Positions 35,854 to 44,869 of a stretch of 64,000 nucleotides of DNA are shown here, in pieces. The stretch comes from Streptomyces lanatus (GTDB lineage Bacteria; Actinomycetota; Actinomycetes; Streptomycetales; Streptomycetaceae). Under the pieces are notes generated by a model. That model had not been told where the DNA came from. It searched no databases and saw only the letters and a list, made by a program, of their open reading frames with translations. Position numbers and translations under genes: made by a program. The first letter of the stretch is position 1. Each line of letters begins with the position of its first letter. The stretch lies in assembly GCF_014655715.1 (NCBI RefSeq), contig NZ_BNBM01000004.1, positions 133,639 to 197,638 on the forward strand, in the 5' to 3' direction.

Positions 35854-37002
35854 TCAGGCTCCGGGGTGCAGTCCGAGCCAGCCGGGCGTGGGGGCGCCCT
35901 TGACCTCGCCGAAGTACAGGGCGAAGGTCTGCTTCCAGCGCTCGACCTCGGCGCGGTCGGCCATGAACTCCGGGAAGCCGTCCACATGGGCGTTCGGGTA
36001 CTCCCAGAGCTGCTTCAGACCGGCCGGAGGAGCGATGTCGGTGCGCACCGACCAGCCGTTGAAGGAGTTCTTCTGCACCTCGGCGGACAGCTGCCAGTTG
36101 AGGTACAGCTTGGCGGCCGTCGGGTTCTGGGCCTGCTTGAGGGCGGCGGCGCGCTGGCCCCAGCCCATGAACGGGTGCCCGTCGGCGATCACGAACTTCG
36201 CGGGTGAGGAGGACGAGGGGACCGCTGAGCCCGCGGTGCCCACCCCGATCGCCTTCTGCCCGCCGAAAACCGCGTCGCCCGGCGAGTTGCTGCCCCGCGC
36301 GAACTGCACGTCCTGAGCGGCGAGCTTGGCCACCCACTCCCAGCCGTACTTCTGGACGTACAGGGAGTAGAGGTAGAGGACGGCGTCGTCGTCGTGCGGG
36401 TACGACGAGGCGATCCTCCCCTTCCACATCGGGTCGACCAGGTCGCGGGGGCTGCGCGGAGCGTCCGAGCCCACGGCGTCCGTGCCGTACAGGAAGCTGA
36501 ACGCAATCGCCGCGACGGAGACCCAGGCACCCTGCGGGTCCCGGAACGACTTGTGCAGCTTCGAGAACCCGGCGGGCTTGTAGTGCAGCAGCCGGCCCTG
36601 CTGGTTCCAGCGGACGAAGTCCTGCAGGGTCTGCAGCTGTACGACGTCGGGGACGAGGGTGCCGGTCGCGAACTGGTTGTCGACACGGACGTCGTGGTAC
36701 TTGCTGTAGTCCACGATCAGCGTCAGGTCGATGTCCGGGAAGCGGGCCTTGAAAGCCGCCTTGGTGCCGTCCTGCTGGGTGGCGGTGTCGCCGCCGCTGT
36801 AGACGACGAGTTTCCCGCCCTCCTTGAGAGCCGCCTGGTAGAGCTCGTCGAGCGAGCGGGTCTCCTCGCGCCCGGTGGAGAGCCGGGAGGCGGCGGCCGG
36901 AGCGGCCGCGGCGGAGTTCACGGTGGCGCCGAGCGCACCGAGGCCAAGGGCGGCGCCGGCCCCAGTGGTGAGGACACTTCGTCTGCTGAAGTAGCTGGAC
37001 AC
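35854..37002 (-). CDS. Exported ABC transporter solute-binding protein (Tat-type signal)
   Basis: A 382-residue binding protein. The N-terminus has twin arginines (FSRRSVLTTGAGAALGLGAL) and an Ala-rich cleavage region, typical of Tat export. The mature part resembles SBP_bac_6/AfuA-like proteins that bind ferric iron, phosphonate or thiamine: ALKEGGKLVVYSGGDTATQQ, SFLYGTDAVGS and GHPFMGWGQRAAAL. No permease or ATPase lies nearby, so it is an orphan. A perfect LacI-type operator lies 130 bp upstream. GTG at 37002 is chosen since the signal peptide starts here. Confidence 0.82.
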   Translation of the reverse strand: MSSYFSRRSVLTTGAGAALGLGALGATVNSAAAAPAAASRLSTGREETRSLDELYQAALKEGGKLVVYSGGDTATQQDGTKAAFKARFPDIDLTLIVDYSKYHDVRVDNQFATGTLVPDVVQLQTLQDFVRWNQQGRLLHYKPAGFSKLHKSFRDPQGAWVSVAAIAFSFLYGTDAVGSDAPRSPRDLVDPMWKGRIASSYPHDDDAVLYLYSLYVQKYGWEWVAKLAAQDVQFARGSNSPGDAVFGGQKAIGVGTAGSAVPSSSSPAKFVIADGHPFMGWGQRAAALKQAQNPTAAKLYLNWQLSAEVQKNSFNGWSVRTDIAPPAGLKQLWEYPNAHVDGFPEFMADRAEVERWKQTFALYFGEVKGAPTPGWLGLHPGA

Positions 37003-37131
37003 GCTGAGGAGACCTCTCTGAGGGGGTGGCGTAAACGGCCCGGGCGCCATGGGCGTTCGCCATTCTGGTGCGGGCGAGCATGCGGCCGCGTCGTCCGTAT
37101 GGATCGATGAGCCTTCGGACGGTGGAATCCG

Positions 37132-37153
37132 CGTTCAACCGAACGGTTGAACG
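37132..37153. promoter_or_regulatory. LacI-type operator upstream of the solute-binding protein gene
   Basis: Perfect 10-bp arms CGTTCAACCG (37132-37141) and CGGTTGAACG (37144-37153) around AA. The shape and core are those of LacI/GalR operators. It lies between the solute-binding protein start and the lacI fragment. Confidence 0.65.
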
Positions 37154-37173
37154 CCGGCCAGGGCCCGCGCGCT

Positions 37174-37317
37174 CTACACCGGCGGTGGAGCAGTCGTGGG
37201 GCGAGCCACAAGGGTCGGGGAGAGCCTGACCTGGACCGACGTCTTGCCGCGGTCGGCGATCCACTCCAGCAGCAGACGGGCGGCGTTCCTGTCCGCGGCC
37301 TGCTCGGCCTTGAGACC
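37174..37317 (-). pseudogene. LacI family regulator, C-terminal fragment
   Basis: The minus-strand frame encodes AARLLLEWIADRGKTSVQVR, LSPTLVARPTTAPPPV and stop. This is the well-known C-terminal end of LacI regulators (LLLDWIAD ... VRLPPTLVVR-type). The first 300 residues, including the HTH, are missing, and upstream sequence is unrelated. The fragment lies beside a LacI operator, so the cognate repressor has probably been lost. Confidence 0.6.
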
Positions 37318-37439
37318 GTGGCGTCCGTGAGCGGCGGCGCAGGTGGCACGCCGGGTAGGTCGCCGGGTGGTTGCCCGGGCGGCAGCGGTTCCGGGGTGCG
37401 TCGATGCTGTGGCTTGCGGGCGTGGAGCTACGCGGCGGC

Positions 37440-37470
37440 GTGATCGCCGGTTCGGCTGACCGGCGATCAC
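37440..37470 (-). terminator. Hairpin terminator
   Basis: Perfect 12-bp stem GTGATCGCCGGT / ACCGGCGATCAC with a 7-base loop, 43 bp beyond the stop of the small secreted peptide gene at 37513-37701. Confidence 0.6.
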
Positions 37471-37512
37471 ACGCTATTCAGGGGCATCGTGTCCCCGAGC
37501 ACCGGCAGCCGG

Positions 37513-37701
37513 TCAGGCCGCGGGCCGGTTGCGTGTCCGCTTCTCGTCCTCGTTGGTGATCTGCGGAAAGTCCGTGGTCGGATACGACGCCGCTCCGGCC
37601 GGTAGCACCGGGGAGCTCACGACGGCAACCGCACCGACCAGTACGGCGGCTGCCGTTGTTCGACGCAGTCTCGTTCGTGCGCTGCCGTTCTTGATTCTCA
37701 T
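37513..37701 (-). CDS. Small secreted peptide
   Basis: A 62-residue product. The first ~40 residues form a Sec signal peptide (RLRRTTAAAVLVGAVAVVSS, then PAGAAS); the rest is a short hydrophilic tail of about 24 residues (TTDFPQITNEDEKRTRNR). The start follows GGGAGGG. A terminator lies behind it. I do not know a family. Its size and export signal would fit a signalling or antimicrobial peptide, but there is no proof of either. Confidence 0.5.
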   Translation of the reverse strand: MRIKNGSARTRLRRTTAAAVLVGAVAVVSSPVLPAGAASYPTTDFPQITNEDEKRTRNRPAA

Positions 37702-37924
37702 GAGATTCCCTCCCTGCTGACTGACCGCTGGACGCCGCGGCCGAGGAGGGCCGGAAGCCCGCAGCCAGGGCGCCGGCGGCGAGCACGGCGACGATGGGTT
37801 CCGTGCTGCTTGCCGCTTCGCCATGACGATGCTGCGGACGGCAGGAGACGGGGGGTACCTCAATAGTTTCAAGGTGTCAGGAGTATGAGTCCGAAGCTTC
37901 AGGATGAGGTCCTCGCCAACGCCC

Positions 37925-38040
37925 CCCGCCAGGGCCTTCGCATGCACCACGGCCGCGGTGGGTTCGGCACTGCGGCCGTGGGTGCGACGGGTCCTGTCCC
38001 GTAACAGGTCGTGAACCTGCTCGGTGGTGCGGTCCGTCGA
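37925..38040 (-). mobile_element. Possible IS5-family transposase fragment
   Basis: The minus strand encodes RTTEQVHDLLRDRTRRTHGR, SAEPTAAVVHAKALAGG. This resembles the segment of IS5-type transposases preceding the first catalytic Asp (..EPTAAVIDSQSV..). Here Asp-Ser-Gln is replaced by His-Ala-Lys. The fragment is short and isolated, and is not a functional element. The rest of 37702-38060 shows nothing else. Confidence 0.4.
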
Positions 38041-38060
38041 TGCTCTCTCTTACGCCGGCA

Positions 38061-41000
38061 TCAGGTCGGGTCGCCCTCGTAGTCGGGCCGGATGGCGAGT
38101 TGTCCCGCTTCCCACATCTCGTGGACGCGCTTCTTGCATTCCTTGTCGGATTTCACTTCGTCCGCGAGTCGGAGACCGATCTCGTTGTTCTTCTCGTCCG
38201 CCTTGTTGTCCGCGTCGGACCCGGGGCGGCCACGCTCGTGCGCCTCGCCCATCGCCTTGGCGAAATCCTCACCCAGCCTCTTCTTGAGCAGGCACTGCCA
38301 GAACACATGGCGAATTGAGTTCTGCATTTCCGGGTCCGTCATGTGCTCGACCAACTGAAGCACCTCGACGTGCACCCCGGCCCACCTGATGATGTTCTGG
38401 GGGCGCTTGAGGAGCTCGTAGACCTCCGGGCCGGAAACGTTCTTGCCGATCAGCCAGACGTACTTGTCCAATGCGGCGGGGCCTTCTTCCAGAAGGCTCT
38501 TCTCCAATTGCGACAGAACCCGCGAGTATGCCGCCATGTTCTGCGACGTGTCCGCCAGGTTGTCGGCGATCAGCTTCGATGCGGTGAGCCCGACGCCGAA
38601 GACGAATACGCCCAGGGCGAGGAGCGGGAGCATCTCAGGAGCCATGAACGCGATCGTGGCCACACCCGCGAGCGCCGTGGCCCCGGTCTTGCCGAGATCC
38701 CGAGGTTCGAGGCCCTGCACCGCGTCGAGTTTCCGGCGGGTGTCGATGAGGGTGTCGTACACCTTGGTGCTCGGCACGGTGTTGCATTCGCACCGGAACT
38801 CGGCGCCCCTGGTGACGCTCATGGACATGGTCCAGTCGCCGGCCTGAGGGTCCTTGACCACCAGGTACCGGACCGAGTCGCCGGACATCTTGACGAGTTT
38901 TCCGTCGTCCTCGACGTCCTTGTTCAAGGAGTTCCCGTCCGGGTCCGCGAGGGTCATGACGACGCCCTCGGGGAAGTCGACCGTGCCGTCGCCCTTGGTG
39001 ATGACCGAGTAGAGGAAGGGCGCGTCCTCGCCGATGGTCATGGTGTTCGTCAGGTTGAACCGTTCCACATTGCCCAGGCTGTCCAGGTCCTTGGCGGGAA
39101 GGGTGTCGACCTGGCAGTACATGCAGTCGTTCTCGCCCTTGACCTGTGCGGTGAACGCTGGGATCGGGCTCGGCTCGTTGCTGACGTCGAAGATGCCCCA
39201 GAGTCCGCCGACTCCCTTGTCCTCGATCTCCGTCGGCTCATTGAAGTACTGGCCCGCGATGAGCGCCGGCGTCTGCTTCGCGGCCGCTTTCCAGTCGTCG
39301 CTGAGGGAGAGTCCCCAGAGGCGCGAGGCGTACCGCGTGTGCCCGTCGGGCGCCCCGTCCTTCTCCTCCATGTGCCCCCAGAACCAGTCCGGTACGTCGT
39401 CGTTGTCGCGGACGTCGAATTCGCCCCAGAGTCCGAGGGCACCCTTGTCCACGATGCGGGTCGGCCGGTTGAAGTACTGCCTCTTGACCACGGCCGGGCA
39501 GTTCTGGGCGACGCTCTTCCAGTCCGCGTCGTCGGGGATGTTCCACAGCCGCGCCGAGAACTGGCGCATGCCGTTGTCCTTGGTCCCGTCGTCCTGGAAC
39601 TGCAGGGGGCCGCTCGCGTGCCCCAGGAATCCGGTGGAGTCCCACAGGTAGGAACTGGCCACCGGGATCGGCGGATCCGTGACGGGCGAGGTCTCGGGGA
39701 CCGGGTTTCCGGAGGCGAGGTAGAGGGCCTTGATGATGCTCTTGCCGTCTTCCCAGACGTCGTTGGAGAGTTCCCAGATGATGACGCCCTTGGCGCCGAC
39801 ATCCTTGAGGAACTTCAGTTTGGTGACGGCGGTGTCCGGGGTCTCGAAATAGATGTTGTGGGCGTACGAGTACTCGCCCGGAGGCAGGGGCTCCTTGAGC
39901 TTGGGCCGGGGTGTCTTCCCGTCCACCTTGATGTTCGCGTCCTTGGCATTGAGGGCATCCGGGTACTCGTCCAGGATTTCCTTGTACCGCAGCACCTTGT
40001 ATCCCGGGGGCACTTCACCGGTCAGGTCGTCCGGCGCCTTGGCCGCGGCGAAGTCGTAACCGTAGACCGGGACTCCGGCCGCGATCTTGCCGCGGTCCAC
40101 GCCCTGGCCCTTGCCCTGCCAGTTCATGAAGAGCGGATTCGTCCAGTACCAGAGGCAGTCCTCGACCGACAGGATCGGATTGTTCTCCACGGCGTCGCCG
40201 CCCGGGGCGTCCGAACCGGCGCCCGTCCTGGCCGCCGGCCAGTCGCCCTGCTGTTCGCGGAGATACGACTCCAGATAGACATCCGACTCACGGATCTCCG
40301 CCGTGTCCTTCCCGCGGATCTTGTGCAGGGCGGAATGCGGGCCGACCGGGGACTTGTCCCACGACCCGGTGAGGTCGTAGGTCATCACGCCGATCCAGTC
40401 GAGGTGCTCGGCCATGTCCGGGTCGTAATTGTTCCCGTACCACGAGGTACCGAAGACGGCCGCCGACACGACCTTGTCGGGCATGGCCTCCTTCAACTTC
40501 TTCGCGAACAGGGTCAGACCCCGCCCCGCGGGATGCGGCCCGTCACTCTTCAGCCGGCCGCCCTGGTCCCCCTGGCCGGGCCGGCCCCACCAGCACTCCA
40601 GGTCGAGGTCGACGCCGTCCAGACTGTTCTGGGTGACGTAGTCGACAACCTTGCGCACCGTCTGGTCGAGCTTCGGGGAAGCCGGGTTGTTCCCGATCTC
40701 CGTCATCAGGTCCAGGAACGCGAAGTCGTTCGCACCGCCCAGGGCGACCATGATCTTGGTCCCATACAGGTCCGAGGCCATGAGCACGTCCGGGAGAATG
40801 GCGCCGATCTCCCTGACCGACGCGGGGTCGAACGCCCCGGAATCCTTCTCACTGAACGTCAGGAACGCGATGATGCCGTGCGTGATGTACTGATACATCT
40901 CGCCTTTGCCGTAGTCGAATCCCTCCTTCTGCCGCCAGGTAGGGATGTAGGCAATGACGTTCGCCCGCTCGGTCGGCTTGTGCGGGGTCTGGTCGTACAG

Positions 41001-41171
41001 CTCGTCGAAGAATCGCCAGCCGTTGTTGTTGGGGTCTCCCACCCCCGGCTCTGAGGCCCAGAAAGCGGCACGGAAAATATTGCCCTTGTATTTGGCGACG
41101 GCTCCGGTCTGGTAACCGCTCGGCTTTTCTTCCCACTCGGAGACGTCAGGGTAATCCGACGAAAGGCCCAT
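38061..41171 (-). CDS. Multidomain GH18 glycoside hydrolase-like protein with DUF6973-like C-terminus
   Basis: A 1036-residue protein. Residues 10-58 resemble a CBM5/12 chitin-binding module (SGYQTGAVAKYKGNIFRAAF). Residues about 68-480 form a GH18 barrel with the complete DxxDxDxE motif: Asp185, Asp188, Asp190 and catalytic Glu192. Two tandem ~77-residue repeats lie at about 535-590 and 612-668 (QYFNRPTRIVDKGALGLWG and QYFNEPTEIEDKGVGGLWG). A beta-rich region spans 670-800, a hydrophobic segment 828-868, and a DUF6973-like domain 948-1005 (NSIRHVFWQCLLKKRLGEDF, EKNNEIG). No signal peptide or Tat motif is present, which is unusual for GH18. It is monocistronic, between IS debris. Chitinase-type activity is likely; the export route is unknown. 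Confidence 0.8.
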   Translation of the reverse strand: MGLSSDYPDVSEWEEKPSGYQTGAVAKYKGNIFRAAFWASEPGVGDPNNNGWRFFDELYDQTPHKPTERANVIAYIPTWRQKEGFDYGKGEMYQYITHGIIAFLTFSEKDSGAFDPASVREIGAILPDVLMASDLYGTKIMVALGGANDFAFLDLMTEIGNNPASPKLDQTVRKVVDYVTQNSLDGVDLDLECWWGRPGQGDQGGRLKSDGPHPAGRGLTLFAKKLKEAMPDKVVSAAVFGTSWYGNNYDPDMAEHLDWIGVMTYDLTGSWDKSPVGPHSALHKIRGKDTAEIRESDVYLESYLREQQGDWPAARTGAGSDAPGGDAVENNPILSVEDCLWYWTNPLFMNWQGKGQGVDRGKIAAGVPVYGYDFAAAKAPDDLTGEVPPGYKVLRYKEILDEYPDALNAKDANIKVDGKTPRPKLKEPLPPGEYSYAHNIYFETPDTAVTKLKFLKDVGAKGVIIWELSNDVWEDGKSIIKALYLASGNPVPETSPVTDPPIPVASSYLWDSTGFLGHASGPLQFQDDGTKDNGMRQFSARLWNIPDDADWKSVAQNCPAVVKRQYFNRPTRIVDKGALGLWGEFDVRDNDDVPDWFWGHMEEKDGAPDGHTRYASRLWGLSLSDDWKAAAKQTPALIAGQYFNEPTEIEDKGVGGLWGIFDVSNEPSPIPAFTAQVKGENDCMYCQVDTLPAKDLDSLGNVERFNLTNTMTIGEDAPFLYSVITKGDGTVDFPEGVVMTLADPDGNSLNKDVEDDGKLVKMSGDSVRYLVVKDPQAGDWTMSMSVTRGAEFRCECNTVPSTKVYDTLIDTRRKLDAVQGLEPRDLGKTGATALAGVATIAFMAPEMLPLLALGVFVFGVGLTASKLIADNLADTSQNMAAYSRVLSQLEKSLLEEGPAALDKYVWLIGKNVSGPEVYELLKRPQNIIRWAGVHVEVLQLVEHMTDPEMQNSIRHVFWQCLLKKRLGEDFAKAMGEAHERGRPGSDADNKADEKNNEIGLRLADEVKSDKECKKRVHEMWEAGQLAIRPDYEGDPT

Positions 41172-41384
41172 TGAAAGTCACTCCCCGTGTTGTGGATCAA
41201 TGCACCCCACTCAATCATGGGCGACCTTGTCGGCCACAGGGCGGAATGAGCCCTTCCGGTTGCGCCTGATCGCGCCAGAACGGGGCGATGAGAATGGCCT
41301 GGAATTGATGCCCCGGAGAACATCTGGTCCACGGAGCCGGTGGTGAGAGGGGTTTGTGTCGCTGCGGTGTCGGCGGTCATTTAG

Positions 41385-41745
41385 CCTCGGTATTTCATGA
41401 CGGCTCGTCAGTGCAACTTGGCGGGCCGTTTTCGGCGTGTTGGGTTGATGCTGGGCAGCGTGAGGGCCCAGCTGTCGTGTCGGGTGGACGCCGGGTTCCA
41501 CGGCTCCGGCGGGGTGGCGCTGCCCGCGGGGAGGGAAGGGAACGTGCTGGGCAGGTGGGTTTCGGTAGGGCTTGGAGCCGGTCCAGGGCCTCGATGATCA
41601 CATCGCTCCATGACCAGGGGTGGGTGGGGCGGAGGGTGCGGCGGCGGTGACCAGTTGGGCGGTGGTGGAGTCAGCCAGATCTGGTTCTGCGCCATGTCGC
41701 GGAGCGGGAGGTTGCGTAGGCTCGTGGCAAAGCACGCCAAACGCT
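41385..41745 (-). mobile_element. IS1380-family transposase remnant with one terminal repeat
   Basis: The sequence CCTCGGTATTTCATGA at 41385-41400 matches the usual IS1380-type end (CCTCGATATTTCATG). Inside, the minus strand encodes TSLRNLPLRDMAQNQIWL (about 41670-41735). After a gap it continues PWSWSDVIIEALDRLQALP (about 41565-41625), the end of the family's transposase. The part between is deleted and the upstream catalytic region is absent. The sequence from 41750 to 42270 has no recognisable gene, and the second IS end was not found. Confidence 0.6.
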
Positions 41746-42335
41746 TGCGCTGTCACCTCCAGTCCGGCTCGACGCACTCCTCACCAGCTGCGACGCGCAC
41801 CGTACGTCGTGCAGCGGCTCAAACGAGGTCCGCCGCCGCGGTTGACCTCCTGGCAGTCGGTGACACTGCAGGCCTTCGAATTGGCTCACCACGGGGAAGC
41901 CTGCGCAAAGACCATTCGCGAGGCCTCGCCCACCTCGTTACGAGCCGGTCCAGGTGAAGACGCTGCCGGTCCCTCCCGTCCGGACCGGCCGCCAGTCAGG
42001 CAGCACCGAAGGACAGGCCGCACCGTTACTGCGGCCCGGTATCAACACCACCGCATCCGGTGGCGGGCGAAGCAGGGCGGCTTCAGGTTCCGGGATCGCG
42101 TAGCTCGTCGGGGAGGCTTTGACAGAACTCAAACGCCATTCCCAATGGCATGGAGATCATTACCCGACTGCATGCATAGCGCAACCATGTAGGCCCCCGG
42201 CCCTCCGGAGCGCTACCGCTCCGCCGACCTGATCGGCAGCAGCGTCATGGGTTTTCTCGTTACTCCACAGCGTGGCCGATGAGTTTGTGGCTCCCGGCCG
42301 GTCCAAGCTCGTGACACCTAGGAAAGGACACCGTC
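41746..42335. other. About 590 bp without a recognised gene
   Basis: This stretch follows the IS1380 remnant. Frames are open on both strands but resemble no family known to me and have no ribosome sites. The final part before 42336 carries the AGGAAAGGA ribosome site of the reductase. Confidence 0.35.
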
Positions 42336-42941
42336 ATGTCGGAGCTTCTCGTCGACTTCATCACCTCCCTCGACGGCTACGCATCGGGAGAGGGATGGCC
42401 CGGGTTCTGGGGCCTCGAGGGCCCGGAGTACCTCGCCTGGCTCGGCAAGCAGCCCGAGGCCACCTACCTGATGGGAGCGAACACCTACCGCCTGATGTCG
42501 GGCTTCGCCGCAGGGGAGGTCCCGAGTGGCCAGGACGAGTTCAGGCCCGAAGAAGAGGCGTCCGTCGACGAGCTCACGCAGGCGTCCAAGGTGGTGTTCT
42601 CCTCCTCACTCGAGGAGCCACTGACGTGGGCCAACTCCACGCTCGTCCGCGACGACGCCGTCGAGACGGTCCGCGCCATGAAGTCGAGCGGCTCCGGGCT
42701 CCTCAGCACGATCGGCAGCCTCAGCCTGTGCCGGTCCTTGCTACGAGCCGGACTCGTCGACCGCTTCCGGGTCGTGATGTTCCCGGTGATCACCGGGGCC
42801 ACGGGCGAAGAACGCATCTACGACGGCTATCCGGACGTTGCCCTCGAGATGATCGAGCACCACACCTTCGACGGCAGCATCCAACTGGTCGAGTACAAGC
42901 CCCGTGTGCTCGAGCACCCGCCGCTCGGCGCCCCTGCGTGA
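42336..42941 (+). CDS. Dihydrofolate reductase/RibD-C family protein
   Basis: A 201-residue protein of the RibD C-terminal/DHFR-like fold: LLVDFITSLDGYASGEGWPG, ATYLMGANTYRLMSGF, KVVFSSSLEEPLTW and the NADPH-binding STIGSLSLCRSLLRAGLVDR. Such stand-alone members are widespread NADPH reductases of unknown substrate; they are not classical FolA. AGGAAAGGA precedes the start. It lies between two decayed IS elements. Confidence 0.82.
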   Translation: MSELLVDFITSLDGYASGEGWPGFWGLEGPEYLAWLGKQPEATYLMGANTYRLMSGFAAGEVPSGQDEFRPEEEASVDELTQASKVVFSSSLEEPLTWANSTLVRDDAVETVRAMKSSGSGLLSTIGSLSLCRSLLRAGLVDRFRVVMFPVITGATGEERIYDGYPDVALEMIEHHTFDGSIQLVEYKPRVLEHPPLGAPA

Positions 42942-43019
42942 CGTCGCCCCGTCCGCCGGTCTGGTCGGCCGCCGGGCCGGCGCCGGCGGGCGCGGAGCAA
43001 GACCTCATAGGGGGCACGG

Positions 43020-43420
43020 AGCCAGTGATCATGTTGGTGTCGAAGTCGGCTGATCACGAAGAGGTCCAGCGCCTGTTCTGCTCGTCTTCGCCGATCCTTG
43101 CCGTCCTGACCGAGCTGAGTCCGCTCGACGACCGCGGCATCGGGCCTATGCGCGCCCGTCTCGAGCGCGTCCCTGACCCGCGCTCGCGCCGCGGCCGTCG
43201 GTATCCCCTGCTCAGCGTGCTGCTTATCTGCTCGTGCGCGGTGGTCTCCGGCGCGCGGCCCCTCGAGGAGATCGCCGGGTGGGGCCAGTGCGCTGCCGTC
43301 GGCCTGCTGGCACGGAGGGCGGTGCCGCCCCTCCGGCCGCTGCCGTACACCTCTCACCCCACCCTCACCCGGATCCTGTCCGCCGACGACGGCGACACCG
43401 CGCGAGACCGTCTAGCCGAG
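43020..43420 (+). mobile_element. ISAs1-family transposase, N-terminal remnant
   Basis: The plus strand encodes LLAVLTELSPLDD-like sequence, then DPRSRRGRRYPLLSVLLICS and CAVVSGARPLEEIAGWGQCA, then PTLTRIL. This is the start of ISAs1/H-repeat transposases (DPRDPRGVRYPL..AGA..AI..W). The rest of the ~370-residue protein, with the catalytic residues, is missing. The 43421-43590 segment is unrecognised. Confidence 0.6.
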
Positions 43421-43592
43421 CCCCGACACTCACCTGTGCGACGAGGCCCGGGAATTCGGGGACATGTCCATGCCTGCAAATCCATGGCTTCAGGCCGGAC
43501 GAACGTGCACGTGGGCCGCCACAGCCGCTATTGGAGAGTCCTTGCACTATCAGCGATATGCGTGACCGGAGGGAGATTTCCGCCTCCGCTGT

Positions 43593-43868
43593 TCATGCTC
43601 TGCTGTTCATGACCGCTGTTTCCGCCCCAGAACGGATCACCCGCCCGAGGCAATGGCGAAGCCGAGCCCCCGGCCGGGCCCGGTCGGCTGTCCAAATCCG
43701 CTTGGGCGAACGGGCAGCCAACGGGCAAGCGGCAGTTACCAGTCGGGCAGTGTCCTCCCACACGACCGAACCCTTCACCACGTCGTCCTGGGATTCCCTT
43801 CCCCGGAAGCGGTCAAATTCGGGCATGAAGTCCCCCTGGCGGACCTGGCCGATCTGCTCAGTTGCCAT
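43593..43868 (-). CDS. Hypothetical ORF of doubtful reality
   Basis: A 91-codon frame beginning ATEQIGQVRQGDFMPEFDRF. No ribosome site or family was recognised. It is listed because the stretch between the ISAs1 remnant and the DeoR gene otherwise holds no gene. It could equally be part of lost mobile DNA. Confidence 0.2.
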   Translation of the reverse strand: MATEQIGQVRQGDFMPEFDRFRGRESQDDVVKGSVVWEDTARLVTAACPLAARSPKRIWTADRARPGARLRHCLGRVIRSGAETAVMNSRA

Positions 43869-43990
43869 GTAGAAATTTGGCCACCGAAGTCCGAAAGGGC
43901 CGGGCTCCGAAAAGCGGGCCCAGGGGGCGGACTTCGGGACAGAGCCGGCGCGGGCGACAACGCGCGGAGCCGTGAAGCGGAGGTGTTGCT

Positions 43991-44752
43991 GTGGGCGCCG
44001 AGGAACGAAGACGCAGGATTCTCCAAGCGGCGCGCCGTGCCGGATCGGTGGACGTCGGACGGCTCGCCGTGGAACTCGGGGTCTCCAAGGAGACCGTGAG
44101 GCGCGACCTGAACCTGCTGGAGGGGCACGGACTGGTCCGGCGTACGCACGGCGGTGCCCATCCCGTGGAGAGCGCGGGGTTCGAGACGACACTCTCCTAC
44201 CGCGCCACCCTGCACATCGCCGAGAAGTCACGAATCGCCGCCGCCTCGGCCAAGCTGCTCGGCGATGCCGGGACCGTCTACATCGACGAGGGCTACACCC
44301 CGCAGCTCGTCGCCGCCGCGCTACCCCGCGACCGTCCGCTGACCGTCGTCACCTCCTCGCTGGCCACCGCGGGAGACCTGGTGTGCGCACAGAACATCAC
44401 CGTGCTGCTGCTCGGCGGCCGCGTGCGCGGCGGAACACTGGCCACGGTCGACCACTGGGCCACCCGTATGCTGTCCGGCCTCGTCATCGACCTGGCGTAC
44501 GTCGGCGCGAACGGCATCTGCCGTGAGTACGGACTCACCACCCCCGATCCATCGGTCGGCGAGGTCAAGTCCCGGGTTCTCCAGGCCGCCAGGCGCCGGG
44601 TCTTCTGCGGGGTCCATGTGAAGTTCGGTGCCGTGAGCTTCTGCCGCTTCGCCGATGTCACGCAGTTCGAAGCGATCGTCACCGACGCCGGACTCAGCGC
44701 TTCTGAGGCACACCGCTACTCACTGCTGGGCCCAGAAGTCATCCGGGTCTGA
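43991..44752 (+). CDS. DeoR/GlpR family sugar-metabolism regulator
   Basis: A 253-residue repressor. The DeoR HTH lies at residues 6-60 (RRRRILQAARRAGSVDVGRL, GVSKETVRRDLNLLEGHGLV, RRTHGGA). The DeoRC sensor domain spans about 75-230, including YIDEGYTPQLVAAALP and ANGICREYGLTTPDPSVGEV. GTG at 43991 is preceded by GGAGGTG. It lies directly upstream of the ABC importer genes on the same strand, and its likely effector is a phosphorylated sugar or polyol from that substrate. Confidence 0.88.
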   Translation: MGAEERRRRILQAARRAGSVDVGRLAVELGVSKETVRRDLNLLEGHGLVRRTHGGAHPVESAGFETTLSYRATLHIAEKSRIAAASAKLLGDAGTVYIDEGYTPQLVAAALPRDRPLTVVTSSLATAGDLVCAQNITVLLLGGRVRGGTLATVDHWATRMLSGLVIDLAYVGANGICREYGLTTPDPSVGEVKSRVLQAARRRVFCGVHVKFGAVSFCRFADVTQFEAIVTDAGLSASEAHRYSLLGPEVIRV

Positions 44753-44869
44753 GCCGCGGTTCATCTCCGCAACCCATCCCATCCCGCCCCCGCCCAGGCC
44801 TCGCACCGCAGGTCCGGGGCCTGGTTCCGCATACCCGCACACCCTCGAAACACACCCCTGGAGTCAGTC

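Noticed and set aside
36204..36686. Short frames inside the solute-binding protein gene on both strands
   Set aside because: Ser/Arg/Thr/Pro-rich shadows of a gene with clear protein motifs.
35174..37264. 696-codon minus-strand frame across the kinase and binding-protein genes
   Set aside because: Shadow frame of two real genes in the same direction but another phase; no motifs and no ribosome site.
38343..41054. 903-codon plus-strand open frame opposite the GH18 gene
   Set aside because: Composition (Val, Arg, Gly, Asp-rich) is that of an antisense shadow, with no domain. The minus strand carries the complete GH18 motif.
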